A stretch of 64,000 nucleotides of DNA from Nocardia suismassiliense. GTDB lineage: Bacteria > Actinomycetota > Actinomycetes > Mycobacteriales > Mycobacteriaceae. The stretch is from contig NZ_LT985361.1 of NCBI RefSeq assembly GCF_900269665.1, positions 1,186,039 through 1,250,038 on the forward strand, given 5' to 3'. This document shows positions 50,107-58,872 of this stretch, piece after piece. A model generated the notes under the pieces. That model made no database searches, had not been told where the DNA came from, and saw only the letters and a program-made list of their open reading frames with translations. The translations under genes were made by a program, and so were the position numbers. Within the stretch, counting starts at the first letter, position 1. Every line of letters begins with the position of its first letter.

Positions 50107-50766
50107 TCAGGCGGCGACGGGCACGGAACCTGTATTGCGCCAGACGGTTCCGCGACGTTCGTAGGCGATCAGCTGCTCCACGGCGTGCGCGACCTGCGGA
50201 CCGAGTTCGCGTTCCAGCAGGTAGAGGCCGACGTCCAGACCCGAGGTGACGCCCGCACCGCAGATCAGGTCACCGTCATCGATGACGCGGGCGTCCACCA
50301 CCTGCGCCCCCGTGCGCGCCAACGCCGTCATGCCCAGCGGATGCGTGGTCGCCGGCCGGCCGGTGAGCAACCCGGCGAACCCGAGCAACAGCGAGCCGCC
50401 ACAGACGCTCGCGACGGTGAGTCCCGGCCGGTCCATGGCATCCTTCAGCAGGCCAGGCAGTTCGGTGCCGAGGGCTCGGACGAGGACGGCCAGCACGCTG
50501 TCGTCCCGGTGGTCCTCCGCGTCCGTAGGCATTCGACCCATTCCGCCGGGCACGACAACCAGGTCCGCACGTTCCGGATCCAGCCGCCCGGTGGCCCGCA
50601 ACGACACCGGAGCTACGCCGCTGGGTACCTCCCGCGCGCCCTCCGCAGCGACCAGTTCGACCTCGAGCGATCCACCGGTGGCCGTGCCGCCCGCGCCGAG
50701 CACCTCGTAGGGTGCGATCACGTCCAGCGGATCGAATCCGTCGAACAGTACGAACTGTGCGAGCAT
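50107..50766 (-). CDS. DJ-1/PfpI-family protein
   Basis: A 219-residue protein of the glutamine-amidotransferase-like fold. The nucleophile elbow is ASVCGGSLLLGFAGLL with its cysteine near residue 120, preceded by LVVVPGGMG. The N-terminus, FVLFDGFDPLDVIAPYEVL, is typical of isonitrile-hydratase/AraC-linked DJ-1 members. It could be a hydrolase, glyoxalase or chaperone; the sequence does not decide. It stands between the decarboxylase and a secreted lipase with no operon partner. Confidence 0.85.
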   Translation of the reverse strand: MLAQFVLFDGFDPLDVIAPYEVLGAGGTATGGSLEVELVAAEGAREVPSGVAPVSLRATGRLDPERADLVVVPGGMGRMPTDAEDHRDDSVLAVLVRALGTELPGLLKDAMDRPGLTVASVCGGSLLLGFAGLLTGRPATTHPLGMTALARTGAQVVDARVIDDGDLICGAGVTSGLDVGLYLLERELGPQVAHAVEQLIAYERRGTVWRNTGSVPVAA

Positions 50767-50867
50767 CGAAAGTCTCCTTCTCGTCGGTGATTACGACGCT
50801 AAGTGCAGCGCCGGTCCGCGAGAAGTAGCTCGATCGTCAGGTTGCAACGGATTCTCGCCAGGGTCTG

Positions 50868-52016
50868 TTACCTGACGCGAGTCAGGAAAGCGTCGATGGC
50901 GGACCACATTTGGGGGTTGAGCTGGGTGTGCGTCCCGGTGCCCGTGACGGTCTGGAAGTCCACCCCGTTGGCGGCGAACTGAGCGGCCAGTGCCGCGTGC
51001 AGCGGCGACGGGACCGTGGTATCGGTGACGTTGAGCAGCAACAGGATCGGGGCGTCGTAGCCGCTGGTCGGCACCGTCAGGTAGGACTCGTAAGCGGCCC
51101 GGACCCGGCTGTCGGACAACGGCTTCGACAGCAGCTCGCCGATGCCGACACCGTCCACCCGCGCCTCGATCTCCGGCTTGCACATGGTGCCGATCTCATC
51201 GAGCAGCGTGCGCCCCGCCGGACTCAGGTACTGATCGAAGTCGATGTCGGGGCGCGCGGCTCGGAAGCCGGCGAAAATGCTCGTCAAGAAGCCCAGTGTC
51301 TCCGACGTTCCCGGCACCGTCGGAATAGCGGGACCCGCTATGGGCAGCGCCTTTTCGACATCGGACTCCGGGTCGATCGCGATGGTGCCGCGGTAGTCGA
51401 GGTCCGGGGCGTAACTCGCCTGGAGGTGTCCGGTGCCCAGTGCGGCCTGGCCGCCCTGCGAGGGGCCCAGCGCGGCCCAGGTGCGCGACAGTTCGGGGTG
51501 CGCGGAGCGGGCGGCGCGCAGCAGATCGATGGTGGCGGTCGCCTCGGTCCGCAGCTCCAGGTATGGGTGCGGGCCGGTGTCGAACAGGCCGAGCCCGAGA
51601 TAGTCGGGAGCCACCACCGCGAAGCCTTGGTCGATCAGGCGCAGCATGATGTCGTCTTCCTCGGTATGCCAATGCGAGTGTGGTGCCGTGCTCGGATCGG
51701 ATTCGCCACCGCACCCGCGGCCGAGGCCCGTCGTCCCGTGGTCGAACGCGATGACCGGCCAGCCGTTCGGCGGCGGCGTGCCCGTCGGCAGGAACAGCGC
51801 CCCGCTGGCTTGCTGCGGCGTGCCGTCGGACCCGGCCATCCAGTACGTGATGACCGAGCCGTTCGGCATCGGCCGCCAGCCGTCGGCCTGCGGGGTCGAC
51901 GAGATCAGCGTCCCCGGAGTTTCCGCGGCGGCCGGAGCGGCCTGGAGACCGAGCAGGACGCTTGCCGAGGCGGTGGCCAGGGCCACCGCACTCTTCCAAC
52001 CACGAATAACACGCAT
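50868..52016 (-). CDS. Secreted lipase/esterase (LIP family)
   Basis: A 382-residue exported hydrolase. ATG 52016 follows AAGGAGAAG; the signal peptide is MRVIRGWKSAVALATASASV with cleavage near AAAE at residue 31. The catalytic serine is in ALGPSQGGQAALGTG, the aspartate in NVTDTTVPSPLH and the histidine in GTGTHTQLNPQ. It belongs to the same broad secretory lipase group as the protein at 33158, with low overall similarity. It probably cleaves extracellular esters. Confidence 0.86.
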   Translation of the reverse strand: MRVIRGWKSAVALATASASVLLGLQAAPAAAETPGTLISSTPQADGWRPMPNGSVITYWMAGSDGTPQQASGALFLPTGTPPPNGWPVIAFDHGTTGLGRGCGGESDPSTAPHSHWHTEEDDIMLRLIDQGFAVVAPDYLGLGLFDTGPHPYLELRTEATATIDLLRAARSAHPELSRTWAALGPSQGGQAALGTGHLQASYAPDLDYRGTIAIDPESDVEKALPIAGPAIPTVPGTSETLGFLTSIFAGFRAARPDIDFDQYLSPAGRTLLDEIGTMCKPEIEARVDGVGIGELLSKPLSDSRVRAAYESYLTVPTSGYDAPILLLLNVTDTTVPSPLHAALAAQFAANGVDFQTVTGTGTHTQLNPQMWSAIDAFLTRVR

Positions 52017-52175
52017 CGAAGACTTCTCCTTGTGCTGGGCCGACGACCAGGTGAACAGCAGCTCAGGACGGTTATGCAGGTACTGCGGCGGGCGGAAGCA
52101 AACTGCAAGCAAATCCAAGGTACTCCGCGCTGAGTCGGGTCGTCGTGCACCGTGGGGTGGAGTCGCTGTCGGTGG

Positions 52176-53099
52176 TCAGCGGGGTAGGTCCAGCTCGATC
52201 GCGGCGGCTCGCAGTGCTTCGGCGGTGCGGGTCGCCGCGTCGCTGAGCGGGGACGGAAGGTGTGCCAGCAATAAACGCCGCTGTTCCTGTGGGCCGCCGC
52301 GGACCGGCAGGATGCGCACGCCGGGCGGTGCGGCGGGAGCGAGAATGGCGGGGAGGGTGGTGAGTCCGCAACCCGCGGCGACCAATTGCAGCTTGGCCAG
52401 CCAGTCGCGCGCGGTGTGGGTGATCTCGGGACGCTCGTCCAGTCCGGGCCAGACGCCCATCAGCCGGTCGTCGGTGGTGTTCGGTCCGGCGATCCACTGC
52501 TGGCCGTGCAAGTCGGCGACGTCGATGTAATCGCTGCGCGCGAGTGCGTGCGTGGCGGGTACGGCCACGCACAGGCTGCGCTCGGTGAGGGTTTGCAGGA
52601 TGAGCGCGGGCGACTCGGTGTCCGGCGGCCGGAAGGGTGGCTCGGAGCCGAGGAGGGCGAGGTCCACGCTGCCTGCACGTAAGGCGCGGACCAGTGCCGG
52701 TGTGCTGCCCTCCCGGCTCCGTACGGTGATGCCAGGATGGGTTCGGCGCAGTGCCGCAATCGTTTTCGGTAGCAGAGCGGCGCCCGCGCTGGGGAACCAG
52801 CCCACCCGCACCGTCGCCGTCTGGGCGGGCAGCCCGGACAGTTCGCGGGCGGTCGCGTCGATCTGCTCCAGCACTCTGGTGGCTCGACGCAACACGAGAT
52901 GGCCTGCCGCCGTAAGTTTTACGCCGTCACGGCGACGCTCGAGCAGTTCCGTGCCCGCCATCCGCTCGACCGACGCGATCTGCCGGGAGACCGCGGACTG
53001 GGTGTAACCGAGTGAGCCCGCTGCCGCGGTGAAGGTGCCCTGCTCGGCGACGGCGCGGAAGACGCGTAGCGCGGTCAGCGAGACGTCGGTGAAGTCCAT
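52176..53099 (-). CDS. LysR-family regulator
   Basis: A 307-residue regulator. Residues 5-64 are the winged helix-turn-helix (LRVFRAVAEQGTFTAAAGSL, GYTQSAVSRQIASVERM). The rest is the periplasmic-binding-protein-like effector domain (VRVGWFPSAGAALLPKTIAA; DLALLGSEPPFRP). It is divergent from the short-chain dehydrogenase at 53170, with 70 bases between, and is likely to control that gene. Confidence 0.9.
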   Translation of the reverse strand: MDFTDVSLTALRVFRAVAEQGTFTAAAGSLGYTQSAVSRQIASVERMAGTELLERRRDGVKLTAAGHLVLRRATRVLEQIDATARELSGLPAQTATVRVGWFPSAGAALLPKTIAALRRTHPGITVRSREGSTPALVRALRAGSVDLALLGSEPPFRPPDTESPALILQTLTERSLCVAVPATHALARSDYIDVADLHGQQWIAGPNTTDDRLMGVWPGLDERPEITHTARDWLAKLQLVAAGCGLTTLPAILAPAAPPGVRILPVRGGPQEQRRLLLAHLPSPLSDAATRTAEALRAAAIELDLPR

Positions 53100-53169
53100 G
53101 AGTTTTACGCATACCAGGTGTGCCTGACTTTCGTTGGACTCATGGTTGCGGCGTTCCTAGTTTGGAGTC

Positions 53170-54057
53170 ATGAATGTGGCACGTATTGCCCTGGTGACCG
53201 GGGCGAATCAAGGTTTGGGGCGGGCGCTGGCCGAAGGGCTGGCGGCCCGGCTGGACCCGGCTGATCTGGTGTTGCTGACCGGACGCAATGCGCAGCGAGT
53301 CGCGGATGCCGCGGCCGAGGTTGCGGCGGCTTCCGGCACTCGGAGCCAGGTGCAGGGACGGGTGCTCGATGTCGCCGAAACTGCGGGCATCGCTGACTTC
53401 GCCACGGAGCTGTGGGACAGCTACGGCGGAGTGGACCTCGTGTTCTCCAACGCCATCACTCGGCTCACCCCCGATCGGTCCCAGTCGGCGATGGCCGATG
53501 AATTCATCGATGTCTCCAACACCGCGACGCATGCCGTCCTGCGTAGCTTCGGCCCGATCCTGCGGCCCGGTGGGCGATTGCTCGTGGTGGCAAGCACATT
53601 GGGTGCGCTGGGGCACTTGCCTGAGCGACTGCGTCCACTGTTCGACGGTGCCACTCTCGATCAGGTCGAGGAGGCCGTTGAATCGTGGCGCAGCGCAATA
53701 CATTCGAAGACCGCGCAGGAGGTCGGTTGGCCGCGTTGGCTGAACGTGCCATCGAAGGTGGCTCAGGTTGCCGCTGTGCGCGCGGTGGCCGCTGAGCGTC
53801 GCGATAGTGACTTGGCCAGTGGCACTTTGGTCGCCGCGGTGTGCCCCGGCATGGTCGATACCGCGACATCGCGGCCGTGGTTCAGCGATTTCAGTCATGC
53901 GCAGACTCCGGCCGAGGCGGCCCGCGCGGTGCTCGATCTGGCGTTGACTCCGGGCGTTGATCCAGCGCTGTATGGAGAGCTGGTTCGCTTTGGTCAGGTG
54001 GTGCCTTGGCATTCCGGGAAACCGCCTGTCGAGCAGGATCTTCTGCTCACTCCGTGA
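53170..54057 (+). CDS. Short-chain dehydrogenase/reductase (carbonyl-reductase-like)
   Basis: A 295-residue Rossmann-fold oxidoreductase. The cofactor motif is ALVTGANQGLGRALAEGL and DVAETAGI follows the adenine pocket. At the YxxxK position it reads NVPSK, so the lysine is kept but the usual catalytic tyrosine is replaced by asparagine. Nearby WPRWLNVPSKVAQVA resembles a set of fungal and bacterial carbonyl-reductase-like SDRs with the same feature, as I recall. ATG 53170; probably regulated by the divergent LysR. Confidence 0.85.
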   Translation: MNVARIALVTGANQGLGRALAEGLAARLDPADLVLLTGRNAQRVADAAAEVAAASGTRSQVQGRVLDVAETAGIADFATELWDSYGGVDLVFSNAITRLTPDRSQSAMADEFIDVSNTATHAVLRSFGPILRPGGRLLVVASTLGALGHLPERLRPLFDGATLDQVEEAVESWRSAIHSKTAQEVGWPRWLNVPSKVAQVAAVRAVAAERRDSDLASGTLVAAVCPGMVDTATSRPWFSDFSHAQTPAEAARAVLDLALTPGVDPALYGELVRFGQVVPWHSGKPPVEQDLLLTP

Positions 54058-54150
54058 GTCGTCGGCATCAGTCGAGCAAGGTTGGGCTCCTGCGGTTCTC
54101 GGTCGTCGAAGTAAGTCGTATGGTCGTGCGTCGAGCAAGTGACGACGTGC

Positions 54151-57100
54151 TCACCTCGGGCTCAGCGGCGCGGTGACGGCGTCGATGAGATGGGTCGAGT
54201 GGGTTCGGCGGGCGAGGGTGCGGGCTTGCTGCTGGTGCGTTGCGGCGGCTTCCGGGTTGCCGAGGGCGGTGGCCAGTTCGGCCAGGTAGTAAGCGACCGG
54301 TTCGAGGGTGATCAGGCCGCTGCCCGCGCCGGCGAGTTCGGTTGCGGCCGGGCGGAGTTGGTCGTAGCAGCGCTGCATGGTCGATGTGTCGCCGAGGGCG
54401 TGGGCGGCGCGGGCGACGAGGCAGGTGCGTAGTTCCAGCAGCAGGTCGCGTGGAGAGTCGGGGACTTCTTGTAAGGCGGCGGCGGCTTCGGTGCGAAGTC
54501 CTTTGTGCAACAAGATGATCGGGCGTACCCATGGTTCGTACGGCCCCCAGGCCGTTGCGTCGTCACCGGGCGGCAGCCGGTGCTGGAGCCGCAGGCACAG
54601 CAGTGCGAGGGGGAGGAGGCCCTGTTCGACGCCGGGCATGCCGCTGCCGGTGAGCTTCCTGGCGGCGGTGCGGTAAGCGGTCTCGGCAGCGTGGTAGCTG
54701 CTGGTGAGTGCGGTCCGGAGCGCGGCGTACCAGTGGGTGAAGACGCCGACCATCGGTAGCTCGTATTCGGTGGCCAGCTGGTCGGCCGCGGCCGCGTGTA
54801 CGTCTGCTGATTCGAGATCGGCTGTAGCGCAGGTTGATTGGATGCTGATCAAGTTGCCGAGCACTTCGAAGGTGACCAGCCGATACCGTCGTGCGACAGC
54901 GGTGAGTTCGTCGCTGAGGCGAGCGCGTTCCGCACTCAGGCCGGTGCGCTGGAAGGTATGCATGAAACGGCCGTTGAGGGCGAATGCCAGCAGGGCGGGA
55001 TCGTTGAGCTCCCTGGCGATCGCCTCGGCTTCTTCGGCGGCACGTAGACCGCGGTCGTCGTCTGCGCCGCGCAGTTCGAGGGCAACCGTCGTGCACAGCC
55101 TGGCGCGCAGCTCACGCTGTCCGGCGGGCAGGATCGCGAGGACGCGCTCGGCGGCGGTGACGATGTCGCGCGCGAGGGCGGGGTCGTCGTTGGTGGTCCA
55201 GATGGCAGGGACATCGAAAGCGCTGATCACTCGCGCGGCCTGTACCGGATCGGCCCACTGTCCGGCCTGTGTGATGGCCAGCCCGCGGTAGTGCCTCGCC
55301 TCGGCCAGGTTGCCGGTGACCGCGAGCGTCCGAGCGAGTCCGGTGATCGTGTCGAGTCGCGCGGCCGGATCGGGCCGGGGCATCCGGTCGAAGGCTTCGA
55401 GGGCTGCGCGCCATTGCCGCACTGCCTCGGCGAGTGCGAAGCCGCGTTCCGCCGCGACCGCCGCGGCACCGGCGTAACGGCCTGCGCTCGCCGCAGTGGC
55501 CCGGCTGTTCGCGCGGACGAAATGATGTGCCAAGACGGAAACATCTGCGATGCCGACCTTTTCGAGTAGCTCGCCGATCTCGCCATGCCAGCCGGCCCGG
55601 CGCGGACCGCTGATGTCGCGGTACACGGTGTCGCGCACCAGTGCGTGGGTGAATCGCAGTGATTCGTCCGGCGATTCGGTGAACAGCCCTGCTGTCAGCG
55701 AAATCTCGAGGTCGTCGAGGGCGCGGGCCGTGTCGCCCGCGAGCTCGATGAGGATCTCGCGGTCGACTTCCTCGCCGAGTACCGCCGCCTGCTGGACGAG
55801 GGTCTGCGCGGACTGCGGCAGCATCGCCAAACGATGCCGGATGACCTCGCGGACGCCCGCCGGGATGGTGTCGAGTGCGTCGGACCCCTCGTCGCGGAGC
55901 AGCCGGGCCAGCTCGCGAACGAAGAACGGATTACCGTTGCCGCGCCGGTGAATTCGGTGGCCGTCGCGCTCGGCGATATCCGGTCCGGCGATCGCGCGCA
56001 CCAGGGCGACGGTGTCGTTTTCGGGCAGGCCGCTGAGATACACGCGAACCGGCTCTGCGGGAGCCATTTTGGCCAGTGCGGCGGTGAGTTCGGTGGTGAT
56101 GTCGGTGCTGCGGTACGTCGCCAGTATCAGTACCGGGGCAGTGATACCGCCGGTTACGAGCACGGAGAGCAGGTCCAGGGTTTCCGAACCGGCGTTGTGT
56201 ATGTCGTCGAAGACCAGCAGGGCCGGTGCGCGTTGCGCCACCGACGCGAGATAGTCGGCTGCGGCACGGTGGAACAGGAAGCGCGCCTCGACCGGATCTG
56301 TGGGTGCGGCTTCGTTGTTCGGTCGTTCGTCGCTATTCGCTGGAGGACGCTCGTGTGCTGCCCCTGCGGAGGTCAGTGCCGCGAGGATCCTGGCCCAGGC
56401 CCAGCCGGGTGGAACGCCGAGGTCGGCCGGACTCTCGCCGCGCGCGACGATCCAGCCATCGGCGGTCAATACGGACGAAACCTCTTCGGCGAGAGCGCTT
56501 TTACCGGCTCCCGCTTCACCCGCCAGCAGCACCAACCGGGTGCGGCCGTGCCGGGCAACTTCGTTCGCAACGTGTTGGATGGCGGCGAACTCCTGCCGAC
56601 GACCGACGAAATCCTTGCCGGGCGAGGATGTTCCGGCGGGTACGGCCGAGGAAAGCAGATGCGGCGCGTGCGCCAGGATGTCCGCCTCCACCCGCTGGAG
56701 TTCCGGACCGGGGTCGGTGCCCAACTCGGTTCGCAGCAGGTGACGGATGCGGCGCAAGGCGGCAAGCGCGTCACTCTGCCTACCGGAGCGATAGAGCGCG
56801 ACAGCGAGCAGCTGCCAAGCGTGTTCGCGCAAAGGATGTTCGGCGAGCAACGCATTCAGCGCCGATTCGGCTTCGGCGGGCCGCGCGAGCTCGATCAGCG
56901 CGGTGGCACGATGTTCGACGGCCAGCAGGCGCAGCCCGTCGAGCCGGTCGACTTCGGCACGCGCCCAACCCTGTTCGGCGAATTCCGCATAGGCAGGTCC
57001 GCGCCACAATGCGGCCGCCACGTCGGCCATCGTCAATGCACGCTCGAAGTGTTTCGCGGCAAGCAGTTCCGTTGTCCGCGCGACGGCGGTCTCGAATCGG

Positions 57101-57420
57101 TCCGCATCGACCGCATCCGGCTCGGTGCGCAACGCGTATCCCGGCGTGACGGTCACCAGCACCTGTGCCGGTGTACGTGGTGCGCGGTCAGGTTCCAGCA
57201 CCCGTCGCAGCTCGGCGACGAACGTCTGGATCGCGCCGACCGCACCGCTCGGCGGCCGTTCCCACAGGTCGTCGATCAACTGATCCACCGTGACCATGCG
57301 TCCCCGCGCGACGAGCAACCGTGCGAGCACCGCGCGATGCTTCGGCCCCTTCAGCGGCAGTGGCGTCCCGGCGCGCTCGGCGCCGATCGGGCCGAGAACA
57401 CCGAAGTTCAGCTGCGCCAC
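54151..57420 (-). CDS. AfsR/SARP-like regulator: BTAD, AAA ATPase and TPR domains
   Basis: A 1,089-residue transcriptional regulator. Residues 1-95 are an OmpR-type winged helix (FGVLGPIGAERAGTPLPLKG, HRAVLARLLVARGRMVTVDQ). Residues 100-250 are the bacterial transcriptional activation domain (BTAD, with AEQGWARAEVDRLDGLRLLA). An AAA ATPase follows with Walker A LAGEAGAGKSALAEEV near residue 305 and Walker B ALLVFDDIHNAG. Residues 650-1089 are helical TPR-like repeats. Such proteins often control secondary metabolism, but no biosynthetic cluster is beside it. It is divergent from an alpha/beta hydrolase at 57518, a possible target. Confidence 0.88.
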   Translation of the reverse strand: MAQLNFGVLGPIGAERAGTPLPLKGPKHRAVLARLLVARGRMVTVDQLIDDLWERPPSGAVGAIQTFVAELRRVLEPDRAPRTPAQVLVTVTPGYALRTEPDAVDADRFETAVARTTELLAAKHFERALTMADVAAALWRGPAYAEFAEQGWARAEVDRLDGLRLLAVEHRATALIELARPAEAESALNALLAEHPLREHAWQLLAVALYRSGRQSDALAALRRIRHLLRTELGTDPGPELQRVEADILAHAPHLLSSAVPAGTSSPGKDFVGRRQEFAAIQHVANEVARHGRTRLVLLAGEAGAGKSALAEEVSSVLTADGWIVARGESPADLGVPPGWAWARILAALTSAGAAHERPPANSDERPNNEAAPTDPVEARFLFHRAAADYLASVAQRAPALLVFDDIHNAGSETLDLLSVLVTGGITAPVLILATYRSTDITTELTAALAKMAPAEPVRVYLSGLPENDTVALVRAIAGPDIAERDGHRIHRRGNGNPFFVRELARLLRDEGSDALDTIPAGVREVIRHRLAMLPQSAQTLVQQAAVLGEEVDREILIELAGDTARALDDLEISLTAGLFTESPDESLRFTHALVRDTVYRDISGPRRAGWHGEIGELLEKVGIADVSVLAHHFVRANSRATAASAGRYAGAAAVAAERGFALAEAVRQWRAALEAFDRMPRPDPAARLDTITGLARTLAVTGNLAEARHYRGLAITQAGQWADPVQAARVISAFDVPAIWTTNDDPALARDIVTAAERVLAILPAGQRELRARLCTTVALELRGADDDRGLRAAEEAEAIARELNDPALLAFALNGRFMHTFQRTGLSAERARLSDELTAVARRYRLVTFEVLGNLISIQSTCATADLESADVHAAAADQLATEYELPMVGVFTHWYAALRTALTSSYHAAETAYRTAARKLTGSGMPGVEQGLLPLALLCLRLQHRLPPGDDATAWGPYEPWVRPIILLHKGLRTEAAAALQEVPDSPRDLLLELRTCLVARAAHALGDTSTMQRCYDQLRPAATELAGAGSGLITLEPVAYYLAELATALGNPEAAATHQQQARTLARRTHSTHLIDAVTAPLSPR

Positions 57421-57517
57421 GCGCCCGCCGACGCCGTACTCAGTCGCTGCTGACCAGTTGCTGAGTGCGCGAGAAAAGACTGTCCAACGTCACCAACGAA
57501 CATCGGAAGGACACCTC

Positions 57518-58396
57518 ATGGCACCGAAGATTACCGGATTCGACTACCAGCGGATCGCCGTCGCCGACCAGGTCGAACTCAATGTCGCGGTAGGCGGCTC
57601 GGGCAGCCCCATCGTGCTGCTGCACGGTTTCCCGCAAACCCACCTGATGTGGCGCCACGTCGCCGCCGACCTCGCCGCCGACCACACCGTCATCTGCCCT
57701 GACCTGCGCGGTTACGGCGACAGCGACAAGCCCGCCGACTCCGACGGCACCACCTACTCGAAGCGCACCATGGCCGCCGACATAGTCACCGTCGCCCGCA
57801 CCCTCGGCCACGATCGCTTCGCCCTCGCCGGCCACGACCGCGGCGCCCTCGTCGCCATCCGCGCCGGCCTCGACCACCCCGACACCATCACCCACCTAGC
57901 CTCACTCGACGTCCTCCCCACCCTCGACATGTGGGACGTCATGCACGGCGTAACCGCCGCCGTCGGCTTCCACCTCTACCTCATGGCCCAACCCCCCGGC
58001 CTCCCCGAGAAAATGATCGCCGCCACCCCCGACCTCTTCTTCTCCTACTTCCTGGACACCTGGACCCACGACCCCGCCGCCATCCCACCCGAAATCCGCG
58101 CCGCCTACCTCACCGCCTCCGCCGCCGCCATCCCCAGCATCGTCGCCGACTACCGAGCCTCCGCCACCATCGACCTAGACCACGACCGCACCGACCGCAC
58201 CACCGGCAACCACCTCCGCATGCCGGTAACCGTCCTCCAACAAGACTGGGGCGCCGCCCTAGGCTTCGACGCCCCCGCCCTCTGGAAACCCTGGGCCCCC
58301 AACCTCACCCACACCACCGTCACCTCCGGCCACTTCATGGCCGAAGAATCCCCCGCCACCGTCACCCAAGCCATCCGCACCCTGTTGACCCGCTGA
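57518..58396 (+). CDS. Alpha/beta hydrolase, fluoroacetate dehalogenase/epoxide hydrolase type
   Basis: A 292-residue hydrolase starting at ATG 57518 with GGAAGGA seven bases upstream. The oxyanion motif is LLHGFPQTHLMWRHV and the nucleophile is an aspartate in LAGHDRGALVAIRAGLDHP, which separates it from serine esterases. The general-base histidine is in TSGHFMAEESP. The closest pattern is that of fluoroacetate dehalogenases and soluble epoxide hydrolases; the WDVMHGVTAAVGFHLYL cap fits that group. From about 57700 on, codons end in C almost without exception, more extreme than neighbouring genes. It is divergent from the AfsR-like regulator. Confidence 0.87.
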   Translation: MAPKITGFDYQRIAVADQVELNVAVGGSGSPIVLLHGFPQTHLMWRHVAADLAADHTVICPDLRGYGDSDKPADSDGTTYSKRTMAADIVTVARTLGHDRFALAGHDRGALVAIRAGLDHPDTITHLASLDVLPTLDMWDVMHGVTAAVGFHLYLMAQPPGLPEKMIAATPDLFFSYFLDTWTHDPAAIPPEIRAAYLTASAAAIPSIVADYRASATIDLDHDRTDRTTGNHLRMPVTVLQQDWGAALGFDAPALWKPWAPNLTHTTVTSGHFMAEESPATVTQAIRTLLTR

Positions 58397-58481
58397 CCCC
58401 ACCGACCGATTCGTGGAAAACACCGCCACCTCGAAGCAAGTTGGCGGCGCGATAACAAACACCAAGCCGAAGGTGATGATT

Positions 58482-58566
58482 CATATATCGATCTTCAAGG
58501 CCCCTCGGCGTGATTGATCGTTATATGGATCACTTCGGTGTACGTGGGTCATGATCGATATATGGA
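58482..58566. promoter_or_regulatory. Three copies of a GATCGATATATG motif at the hipB-like promoter
   Basis: The motif occurs inverted at 58482-58493, directly with one change at 58516-58527, and directly at 58553-58564, where it covers the start codon of the HipB-like gene. It is a good candidate for an autoregulatory operator. Confidence 0.6.
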
Positions 58567-58804
58567 TTTTGCTAGAGCTGTCACCTCGGGCGAGTTCGGC
58601 CAGGCAGTTCGCCGAGCTCGGGAGCAGCGAGGCCTGAACCAAGCAGATCTTGCCGAGCGGCTCGGCGTCACCAGGATGACTGTGTCGCGGTTGGAACGAG
58701 GAGGCGCGGTCAACATGGAAACCGCCATTCGTGCGCTGTCGGAGTGCGGCTACGAAACCGTTGTGGTGCCCAAGTTCCGTCGGGTCACTGTCGAGGGACG
58801 GTAG
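58562..58804 (+). CDS. hipB: HipB-like XRE-family antitoxin/regulator
   Basis: An 80-residue single-domain helix-turn-helix protein, with FGQAVRRAREQRGLNQADLA, then LGVTRMTVSRLERGGA, and a short C-terminal strand YETVVVPKF like that of HipB. HipB proteins neutralise the HipA kinase and repress the operon. ATG 58562 lies within a repeated motif likely to be its own operator. Directly downstream, at 58809, is only the first part of a hipA gene, so the antitoxin appears orphaned. Confidence 0.85.
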   Translation: MDFARAVTSGEFGQAVRRAREQRGLNQADLAERLGVTRMTVSRLERGGAVNMETAIRALSECGYETVVVPKFRRVTVEGR

Positions 58805-58808
58805 CTCG

Positions 58809-58872
58809 ATGGCCCGCAACAAGGTCCCCGGTTTGGATGTGTGGTTGTACGGCGCGGTCACGGGCCGTGCTG
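58809..58872 (+). pseudogene. hipA: hipA remnant (N-terminal stump)
   Basis: Four bases after hipB an ATG opens a frame reading MARNKVPGLDVWLYGAVTGR, which matches the start of actinobacterial HipA kinases. After about 21 residues the frame runs into the antisense of the neighbouring regulator and ends at 58946. The remaining 400 or so residues of HipA, including the kinase domain, are missing. The junction lies somewhere near 58850-58880. Confidence 0.7.
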
